From the NCBI GenBank assembly GCA_013365325.1, contig JABVXV010000011.1, positions 248,001 through 312,000 on the forward strand: DNA of 64,000 nucleotides. Direction: 5' to 3'. The notes under the pieces were generated by a model, which made no database searches, was not told the DNA's origin, and saw only the letters and a list, made by a program, of their open reading frames with translations. A program made the translations under genes and the position numbers. Source of the stretch: Dipetalonema caudispina. Its lineage: Eukaryota; Nematoda; Chromadorea; Rhabditida; Onchocercidae. This document shows, in pieces, positions 54,001-64,000 of the stretch (position 1 is the stretch's first letter; every line of letters starts with the position of its first letter).

Positions 54001-57000
54001 CATTTATTCTTTCAGGTTGCTGTTGGGCGAGAAAACCATACTTGACGGTATTCTAATCATGAACTCAGTATTAATTTTAGCCCAGATTTTGTTTAAAGAA
54101 TAAAGTAGTTGTAGAAAATGCAACATTCAACTAGCAGTTAACCGATAATTCTTACTGTTAGTGTGACATTCAGGCTAAACCATCTGCTGCTGATGTTTTG
54201 CTGGGTTGAAGTGGATTGACTCTAAAAGCTATCTTTTGGGTTTAAAATCGTGGGATGGTATTTGCAATATAATGAAATAGAAAAAAGGTGTAATGAAAAA
54301 AACATGTAATGAAACGGTCAGCATTGCTGATATGTAATGGGACTTTATTTAAGGTAATTTTGGTGGAGCCATCAGCAGGTCATCTGCCGTCATCAAATTT
54401 TTATCCTGCATACAGGGCACCTTATCTTTTTCTCCTGGCATGCAGCGATGAAAATGTCCGATTTTATGAATGTTTGAGAATTACTGAAAGCGATGGATCA
54501 ATTAGCTACAAGTGGAAAACGTGGGGAATGATTAGCAATACCATGGATTCGAATATAGAGATGGATGGTAAAGATTGTTTTTTTTATTAGAAAGCAAGCA
54601 TTACTTTCTAGCTTTTGTGAGTGAAGTATTGGGTCATCAAAAATATTTTTTCCGACAGAATTGTTTCAGGTCAAATATATTCGATATCAGCGGCTCATAC
54701 TAATCGATTTGCTTGTGCCTATCTCCCCGAAGGTAGAACTGATGCAACTTCATCAATAAGTAGCGTCAAGGTTGCTGTATTTGAATGTGAATCGTCAGGT
54801 GGCGTTGAATGGCTCCGTGAGGATACAATCATTGTTAACCTTCGACACAGGATGAGGTTTTTTAATTTGTTGAAATATTATCAGTTTGTCCTTTGGTCGG
54901 TAATCTTAAAGTGAAAAAAATATAATTAAGAATTCACGAGGAATTAAATATTTTGTGTTATTCATGCAGTTTCATACAATTTCGTTTCTATTTTCAATGA
55001 ATTTTGCTGTCGGATCACATATAAAGTTCGAGTGAATTGATGCAGTTTTCAGTAAAGAACTAGCCGAGAACTACCTCAAGGAATCGGATACAGCCGTTTC
55101 AGGTTTCTTCATGATTACATTTGCTCTCTGATTAGAAGCAGAATTGAAATCCACTGTGGTAGATGAGCCCTCTGCTTTTTTAAAAATTATTGGGAGATGG
55201 ACAACTGCAAATCCCATACGGAAGAAATAGAGATGTTACAGGATCCTGTCAATTTATTTACACTTTCAGAATTTTGTACAAGCATACCAATCAGTAATGT
55301 ATGTCTAAAATGGGTTTCTGCTGAAGATGGTTCACATATTCTTACGGTGGCATTGGGTACATACATATTTCTGTATACCCAAGTATCCCAGGGTGCCGCA
55401 CAAAGAAATATTGTAATGATGAAAGAACATGACACACATCGTCGAGGTCCTTTGAGAAAGGCTTCTTCACTTGCGAATCCGGAAACTATATCAACTCGTT
55501 TGGTTAGTTTCGTAAGACACTTTGTTATTGGAGATGAACTGGATGTAATTTCTGTAATTGTTTTTACATATAGGATTTTTCGGGAAAATTGAATTTAGTT
55601 TTGATTTTAGTTGTCAAATCTTTCGGTTTTCAGCCATTGTTTTCCAAATTTGTAAAGCAATTTAATATTACTTAAAGACCAACTATTATGAAAACACAAT
55701 GGGAAAGATACCAAATGTTTAGCATTTTTATTAATGGTTGAATTTAAAAACATTTTGTTGCTTTGTGCGTTAATTAGAGCACGTACTCACTTTATATAGA
55801 ACAGTTATTTGCATTGGCTAAAAACTGTCGAAATTTTTATATTAAATTCTTCAAAATGTGTTCAACATCCTTACATTTTGCAGAAGGTAACTTACAAAAT
55901 AGATACTAATTTGATTTCCAGGTGCGGTGGCTTTGCATACGGTTTTTAGAGTTGAAATCAGCTGATGGTTTACCACCATTGCCAACAACTTTGGGTTGGG
56001 TTCGTGATGGTCTATTGATTATCGGTATGCAAAGTGAAATGCGTTGTTATAATCAGTGGAATTTCAGGGCGGAGTTCCCTAAAAAAGAAAGAATGATGGA
56101 AGTCACTAAAGATCTTTCGAAGTAAGTTTGTATTAAATCTTTTCAAAACGTAATAAATGAGAATCTACTTCGCTGTTACTTTTTTTTCTAACAGTGAATG
56201 CAACGTTTTCAGACTTAGACCATCTAGCCATCTTGCGCTTGCTAGTTTGGGTATCTCTTCCCATACCAGCTTGGATCAATTATCAAGGAAATCTAAGCAA
56301 GAGTCTGTCTCTTTGAACAAGCAGAAACTGTACAAAGATCTGCTACAAAGGTTTTCTCTTTTTATGATCTCATCTGTTCCTCTTTTTCCGATTACTTCGG
56401 TGACTTAATTATTTTTCAATTTCAAGGATATATTCGGCACCTTATGATTTGCAAACACTGCTTTTGAAAGACGAGCATGTACTTGAAGCCATCAGTGAAG
56501 AAGGTTTATTCGAAGCTGCTCGTTTGGCAAGCCCTATTTTGCCGCAGTATCACCCAAAGTTACTTATCGAACTGCTTAATTCTGGTAGGACGCGTATGGT
56601 CAAAGCAATATTATTACATGTTTTGAAAAGTTTAAAGGTTAATGCTGCAATTTTATGTATAAAATATGCTTCCTTAGATCAGATTATACTATGGCTGATT
56701 ATACAACAGTAACAGCTTATGTTTGACTTGCAGCAGCTGAATGTTTCAATACCAAATCCGTTGTCACGTGCTTCTTCAATACGTAAAATGTCACTTACTA
56801 GTGGAGATTTGAAAATGGAAGGTTCAGGACAAGATGCTACCCGAGGACCTTCTGATACCTTTGATGATTCAAACTTGGAATATGATGAGCTTGATGGTAT
56901 TCCACCATTACCACTTCATATCCTATTATCCGCTGGTGATCCGTCTTCAGTGACCAAAGAGAAAATATCTGAAATATTACAAGTAATTTGCAGCTATCAT

Positions 57001-60000
57001 GCATTTTGTAGTTACTGGATAGAAGTATAGTTCAGATTCAAATTTCTCGTGGAACAAGTACTGTTTAAAATCAGTTTTCATGTTAGATATATTTCACTTT
57101 TTGATAAACCTTTTGAGGATGACAGCCTAGATGGTTCATTAGATATGGACAATGAACCGAGAAGATCGCGTCAAAACTCGTTCTCTATGGATAATGCGCA
57201 CACAGTTTTTGTATCAACAAGTTTTACTGCAAGACACAATCGTTTATTGACTGAATTTCTCACCCACACTCATTTACCGGGTAAACGTTTGATTTTCTGC
57301 CGCTTTTTTACAGACTTTCTTGTTGATAACAAGTCTTTCAAAATTAAAAAATAGTTCCAGGTTTGTCAAGCGTTGATCAAATGCACCTTCTGGCAGTTGC
57401 GGATACATTAAGTCATTTCTCATCGGATATCATGGACAAATTAACGCAAGTCAATGCAGGCACGTAACTACGCGTATTCTACATGAAGGGTTTCGATTTT
57501 GCTATAGAATGCGTTATAAAGTATACATTCACATTTACAGCTTTTCAAGCAACTCAACAGCAAGTTGTGAACGATGCAGCAAGTGGATATGCAACACCTA
57601 CTGTTGGATTTGAAACTGTTGACGAGTGTGGATTAAGATATTTGATGGCCATGAAACAACACGAGTATTTGTTATTGTGTCTACCGTTGCAGCAAAAACG
57701 TAGTCTTCGTTCAAGGTGTGGGAGTTGGTATTTATATATATATATTACTCCATTGCTTTTTTTGGTTTGAATGAAATCATAAAAGCGAATAATTCTTACT
57801 GATTTCATCATTGCAGAGGACTTTCACCGTCACAAATTATTTGGGCTTTGCATTCTGAAACAGAGACTGAATTGCTGAATGCGATTCCATGTTTACAGAA
57901 GCCCACTTTGTCATGGGAAGAATTACGAGCTTTAGGAGTTGCATGGTGGCTAAAAAATACTTCGTCCCTACGTGCGATCATTGAGAAAGTAAGTTGTCAT
58001 TGCTTTTTTTTTTGTTAATATGCAGCGAATAGGGACATTGTGTTCTGCTTTGTCTCATCCTTCAAATTACAGTTAGCAAAAGCGGCTTTCCAAAAGAATC
58101 AAGATCCACTGGATGCATCTCTTTATTATCTCTTGTTGAAGAAGAAAAATCTCTTAACTCATTTGTTCAAGGCAAGTTGTTTCCCTACTATTATCTTAAT
58201 AAATATGAATCTCATTCTGAGAATCTTTATGTGCAATTGCAATTCTGTTTGTAGACCGTTAAGGACAATAGAATGTTGGATTTCTTCATGCATGATTTTA
58301 ACGAAGAAAAGTGGAAGAAAGCAGCTCTGAAGAACGCCTTTGTGCTAATGGGCAAGCAACGATTTCAGCATGCCGCTGCATTCTTCTTATTGGCTGGATC
58401 AATCAAAGACGCCATGCAGGTCTGAATTTTTACGACTTCTACATTTTTAACCTTTACTTTTCATTCGTTTTTCTACTTTTTTTTCTTTTGCAGATAGTAT
58501 TGAGGAAACTGCAAGATTTGCAACTTGCAATAGTAATAGTTCGTCTTTGTGAAAGAGATTATGAAGAGCAGGGTAATTTATTGAGGAAATTGCTCTGTAG
58601 AGAAATTTTTGGCGCCGAAATCACGGACGTAAAAGATTTTGATGTCACACCTAGAGCAAATCGGTATGTTTTCACTGGTTTGTATATATAATTACTCTAA
58701 TTTCGTAAATTTTTGTTTGATCAGTTTGAACGACATAATTGGTGCTTTAATGATGCAGAAATCCTTTTGTACGTTCGATGGCTTATTGGCATCTGAAGGA
58801 ATATGTTCGAGCAGCAAACACGTTAGTTGATGAAGCAGGTAATGTTCATTTGGATGCTTCAATGGAGTATTCCCTACCAGATATATTCAACTTCTATTCA
58901 TTTATACGCGTTCACCATCTGGTTATTCGACAAAGACTTCTAAATGCCGGGATCCAGGTGTGGTTTTTATTGGTTTCATTGATTCTGTTATGAATGAGCG
59001 AAAAAAGAACCGCTTTTCTCCGTTCTTATAAATCACCACTGCTTATAGGTAGGTTCAACTGAAAAGTTCTTGGCAGTTGCAAAGCATCTTGCATCAGTTA
59101 TTACACCTTCTGAGCGAAGATTGTATTTTCGAACTGCAAGCGCTCATATGGCATCAGGATGTCCCATACTTGCACTTGGTGTGTTGGCACGCTTGCCAAA
59201 GAATCTCACCGTAGTGGAATCGTCATCTCTTTCGTCCGCAGTTAATAAACATTCAGTAAGAGTTTGACATTTATCGCTTTATTTGACATGGTTATTATTA
59301 GCTGAAATTTATGGAATATCGGAATATAGTAGAATTTCAACATACAAAGGACTAAAATATTCAAACTTCTGTTATGTAAATATTAAAATTGATTAATTGC
59401 TCAATCGTTGGTGACTTTCCCTCATTGCTAGGATCACTGCTATAGCTGGCAACTTCACTGTCATTTTTTGTCGTGATACTCAAGTTGAAATTCTTCTAGC
59501 GACCAGAGTCACCAAAAAATGATGATACTTGGAATAATCGATCAAATGCCATCGACTGGAGTGTACCAATATCATCTGCTCATGTAGATGAAGAACTAAA
59601 TTTACAATTAAATGATTCGGAAACAGAAAGTGAAGTTGTGATACAGAAAGGAAGTATAACAGAAGTTATTTCGGACGATTTTAATAAGGTACGTTGTGCA
59701 AAAGATTACATTTTTTAAAAAATTACAATATTACATTGTTTTCAAAGTCAGGAATGTAACTGTTTGCTCGGCTCTTTGCCTACATATTTCATTGATCATT
59801 TACTTTATTATTATATCATTAATTACATCATTACTAGTCTAGGTGAATGAGAGTGATGCAACACTAGATGTCATTGCGCAACATATGAAGTTTACTGTAA
59901 CATTACGACTTCTGGTTGAAGAGCTATCTACTCTTGCAAGTGCTTTCGAGGTAGATGGTGGACAGCTAAGGTTTCAAGTAAGTTTATTGTTAAAATACAT

Positions 60001-63000
60001 GCTCCCATTTCATACTTGCTTTGCAGCTGCACATAAAAACTAACTAGCTTTGAGATGTTTTAATTTTTTAGTTACTTAATTGGCTGGAAGCAGGCGTAAG
60101 TGTACTGCAAAAAATATGTGGTTGTCGCAGTGATTACAATAGCTTGAAGCTTGATGATATTGAAAATGAAGACGAATTCAACGATGATATAATGTAATGT
60201 TTTGAATTCAGTTTCTCTCCGTAAACAATGAATATTTCAGTGAGATCTTTTCCCATATTATTTTGTGTTTTTATATACTATACTTTACCGATATTGCTAG
60301 TTGCAAGCATACTCCGAACGTGCTTACTTAATGCGGAGCTTCTTATCTTTTTTCTAATAAACTGCTTTTCTTTCACTATCACCTTAAATTTATTCTGGAA
60401 TATCAAATAGGTTTTTCAAAAAAAGGTGCATGTTTTTGAAAAAGAAATTTAGTAATGGTAGTGTGACACTACACAATGCTGTTCATATGGATAAAGAAGA
60501 AATATCGACTCAGTCCCGATACGCATTGCATCGTAGACCATGGTTATGTACTAATCAGAAACTGCTGCGTGTTTTTATATCGTACTGTACTCTGCACAAT
60601 TCGCAGAGTCATCGCTTAACTGCTGCGTTAATGGAACTTCTTCTATTACAAATGGAAGTGCAGCAAAAGAGTGGACCATCAAAGCTTAATGAAGCTAGTG
60701 GTAAAATTTTCATTTAATAAGTCTTAATGATTATTTTCCGTGCACTTGCACTTCTTTGCATTGTTCCATTTAAGAAATCTAGAACTACACTATTTACATT
60801 AATTCGAACAGTTGCTTTTTTTTTTTTGAGTGCTAAATTCTTTTCTTCTAATCATGGTTTTATAAATAGCAACTCTCAGCAAGAATTCACACAATTTTGA
60901 CCCTCCACTTGAATCACACAAAATTTTCGATGGGAGCGGTTTCTTTTAATCTACTACGTATAAATGTCGATAATATGATGATATTTTGCAGAATCTTCAC
61001 CAGTTGTACATTCATTTCCGCTTTTCATTGCATCAGTTTCACCACATAAAATGTTTGCATTATCACCGCTCAGTTTTGTGAAAAGTCTATGTTCCGATAT
61101 TTTGCTGTCACTTGTTGATCTTTCTGAACCTCCGCAAATCGGAAGTTCTCTGACTAAAGTTGGTCTTCCAAATTTTTGATATGAAATCAGAATTAGAAGG
61201 CCATTCGAATATTTGTTGGTCCTCTATGCGATTACCACTTTTTTTTCTCTTTAGCAGAAAAGTGGCGTTTTAAAGTAGAAATATTCTATTGCAAAGTTCT
61301 TTAGGCTGTATAAGCAAAAGAAAAGAACCTCTTCTCGCTATAAAAAATGGCTGTTCATTCTTTATGCTTAACATTATTTTCACTGATTCTTCTCTACAAT
61401 GTTGACCATTTATTTTTGGTTCATTTCCACAAGTCGTTGTTTTTAGGTCTATAAAATGTACAGTTTGTGTCAGGGATTATCTTCATGTTTGTACCAATTA
61501 CTTTGCAATGTCAGTAATATTTATGGAAACAATCATGGGTATGATCAAAATATATTTACAACCACTGTTTCATTAACAAAGTAGAGACTGAAGCGGTTGG
61601 CAAATATCACCTCTCTGTCTTGACGAATGAATTATTTTAAAAGATAGAAAGGTATTCCAGGAAAACACTATGAAAAAGTAGATTATTTTGTGTCTGAATA
61701 AGTTCTTCAGAGCTTTGGCGAGATTATCAAAGATAACAGCAACGAATGACGATTTGCAAGTGACGACGTCGCCTTCGAAATGGCCGGGAGTGGAAAATCT
61801 ACTAGCCATTCTAAGTCGAGAAAAGGATGAAGAAACTCCGCAGCTTAAACTTCTTGTGCTTGAAACTTACATTGCAGTGAGCTTTCTTAATATGGAGCAT
61901 AATTATTGTGTTTAATTTTAAAAGAAAGGCTTACCTATATATTTTATTCAGAATTATTTATTTGTAGGTTCTTCAACATGTCAAAAACTTGTCTCTGACT
62001 GACATAATTCACGGATGAACTGGAGTAGTTTTGTGCGATGATGATGCAAGATATTTTCAGGTCTTTGCATCTCTTTTCGCGTACGCACTTGCAACTTATG
62101 ATGTAAGATGGTTATTTCGATTAGCAGCTCGTAACATTGGCACAAAAGAATTTGCTATTTTGTTCGGTGGAGGTGGAAGGAAAGCGCAAAAGGTAGCTCC
62201 CTCAAGACCTCCTGGTATGTTCATTTTATATATTTTTTTATACTCAGGAAAATGGATGTTTCTATAGCTTATATAATGGCAATTCAATTCAGGCTTACCT
62301 ACGAAATGGATGACTACAGTGTCGAGTGGTTTTTCTTCTAATGAAACTCACACAAAATCGGACAAAAACTGTCTTTCAATAGATTCTTCATCGTTTCGAG
62401 CTACTTTCAGCACTGAGGTGGTTTTCATTAGCTTCTAATGAGAAAATATATCCTCCGTATTTTATACGTATATATTAATGGGAAAAAATGCTCTTTGAGG
62501 TAATTGGAGTTGAAGCAGTCAGCATATCTTCTGATGGTTTTTCTACAAATAAATCGAGGTCTTTAGAAGAACAAGTGCCATGTGAGTGGATACCACCAAA
62601 GAAGAGTATGGTGCAATTTTTTGCTGAAAAGGTATCTTACAGGTTTATGTTAACAAAAATTTTTTTTCGAGCTTTTTTTAGAAATTCTCAGGAATTCAAT
62701 TTATGTCGGATTTTAGAGCATGGTTAGAATCGAGAGCATCATCTAGAGGTTATTATATTGAACTTTTTGCATGATTGTTTTCTTCTAGCCAGAATTACCT
62801 GAAATCCTGGATGGATGTTATGATTCGGACGAAGAACACCATGAATCAGTAGTTGAATTAGAAGAACAACTACAGAGAAAACAACATAATGATTCAGAAG
62901 GATTTGCTTGGTGGCTCTTACGTTTAGCTCTTACCCATCAGCAGTTATATCGAATGAAGTCTTTTTTGCAGCTTTCAGGATTAGAATATTCAGGTACTTT

Positions 63001-64000
63001 TGTTCTTTTAATTTTTGAACAATTTTTGTTAGGTTTCTGCTCCAATAACTTCAATAAAATTTATAGAACTGCCAGCCTTATCACCTCGTGCAAATGCTGT
63101 TTTCAAACTTATCGAGAATTGGGCAAAGCAACTTGAAGATTATTTGTATGCAATGACTGATGGATGTCCTTCTGATTTGCTTCCCGATTTATCCATTAGA
63201 AAAGACGATAGCAGTGCAGGTACTTAACATTGAACTATTTTAACAGAATAGGTTTACTAAACTATTCAAAATACATCCACGAAGAAGGGCAGCAAATGAA
63301 GTTCATGGATTACTTATTGATTGCATATGAATTTAGAAATTTATTAAGAAAATGTATTCATTGCTTTATTATTGTCTCTTCTTCCATTTGCTTTTAAATT
63401 TCTTAATATTTTGTACATTTTGTTTCTGTAAACATTATATCTGTTCTGTTTGCGGATATCCAATCACTCCATGAAATTATTGGTAAACTTTATATACATT
63501 TTTCAGAGTTACCTTTGAAGAAATATAGTGTTTTGATGGAAACAAATAATACACCTTTCGAATGTATGGATGCATCTATGTTGCCTACGAAAAGAATCTG
63601 GCTTTATCTCATTCGTCAAGATCATATTTTGCCCCTTTTTATCAAGCATATATTTGGCTTCGGCGATCAGCAGGTCACTTTTATGTTCGTTTAGACCCGT
63701 TAAATTTTGATTTACTGTTTTAAAGCGTTTGTTTTATGGAAGTTTATTTCTCCTGTACTGAATTTTAATGTTTAGGAAGAAAGTATTCCTCGGGAAGGTG
63801 CAACTGAACTGGAAAACAGAGGAACCGTAAATGTATTCAAAATTGTGCAGCGAGAGCATGAACCAATAGCAGCATTTTGTTGCAGTGAGGTTAATGATTA
63901 ATTTTTAATTTATCAATTAATTTATTAGTTCTGCTTCATGATGTAGTAAGATATACTTTGATTCAAGGGTAGGGAGTGATGGGATTTCATTATTTTTCGT
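48043..64000 (+). CDS. rbc-1: Rabconnectin-3 alpha (DMXL), 3' end outside window
   Basis: Very large WD40 protein, counterpart of DMXL1/DMXL2 and yeast Rav1, which promotes assembly and activity of the V-ATPase on synaptic and endosomal membranes. Several dozen exons. The N-terminus MNVHQILTGALNRGDE matches the DMXL start (MHLHQVLTGAVNPGD). Then FSSSFERIQVI, YQWVETYNLTLRY, CVWSQKLAAKPKFMASSPDG, SYVQHPQPVAGFEWRK, WCEDNTVRIWKE and FMIHWLNNKE form the first WD40 blocks. The middle part carries LSSVDQMHLLAVADTL, DECGLRYLMAMKQHEYLL, LSWEELRALGVAWWLKNT, DPLDASLYYLLLKKKNLL, FFMHDFNEEKWKKAALKNA, GKQRFQHAAAFFLLAGSIKD and LRKLQDLQLAIVIVRL, the conserved Rav1 C-terminal domain. Further on are LFGGGGRKAQK and EWIPPKKSMVQFF. 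The last exon seen, before about 63890, reads FKIVQREHEPIAAFCCSE, which leads into the C-terminal WD40 repeats; these lie beyond 64000. The start is supported by homology and by the acceptor at 48023. Confidence 0.95.

Overview
The window is nuclear DNA of a nematode, most likely a filarial or other spirurid parasite. The reasons are the AT-rich composition, coding sequence cut into many short exons by GT..AG introns, splice acceptors directly in front of start codons (as expected for spliced-leader trans-splicing), and one-to-one counterparts of well-known Caenorhabditis genes, including a flp-1 neuropeptide precursor. The species cannot be named from the sequence alone. No bacterial operons, CRISPR arrays, rRNA or convincing tRNA genes were found. 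I rebuilt the genes by hand by joining reading frames across GT/AG boundaries. Where exon lengths are given, the reading phases were checked to agree.

Layout, left to right. 1-2605: no recognised gene. 2606-6983 (-): SIRT1-type deacetylase sir-2.1, ten exons, 573 residues. 6984-9923: intergenic, with a G-quadruplex motif. 9924-12956 (-): SLC22-type organic cation/anion transporter, N-terminus unresolved (candidate first exon near 14357-14430). 12957-18182: long intergenic stretch. 18183-27005 (-): IFT122/DAF-10, a WD40 plus TPR-like subunit of the ciliary IFT-A complex. 27006-28752: divergent intergenic region with an X-box-like inverted repeat. 28753-30367 (+): flp-1 FMRFamide-like precursor, signal-peptide exon not placed. 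31524-34705 (+): Pelle/IRAK kinase (pik-1), death domain plus kinase, 490 residues. 35054-37574 (+): zinc-finger protein of the ATMIN/ASCIZ type with a C-terminal cluster of TQT-like motifs, 305 residues. 38652-40752 (-): MOB1, 214 residues. 41547-43998 (-): PP2A catalytic subunit (let-92), 323 residues. 43999-48042: intergenic. 48043-64000 (+): rabconnectin-3 alpha/DMXL (rbc-1), running off the right edge.

How the genes relate. Most are housekeeping, signalling or neuronal genes that need not act together. Neighbouring pairs worth noting are daf-10 and flp-1, which diverge from about 1.7 kb and are both expected in the nervous system; PP2A followed by MOB1 on the same strand with about 0.8 kb between them, two opposing parts of Hippo/NDR kinase control; and the convergent ATMIN-like and MOB1 genes.

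The least ordinary items are the ATMIN-like protein with its TQT cluster (a predicted dynein light chain LC8 partner), a flp-1 peptide ending in FLQF instead of FLRF, a MOB1 whose predicted first exon lacks the usual N-terminal phosphorylation segment, and very short upstream reading frames at three start codons. I did not find a convincing wholly new system.
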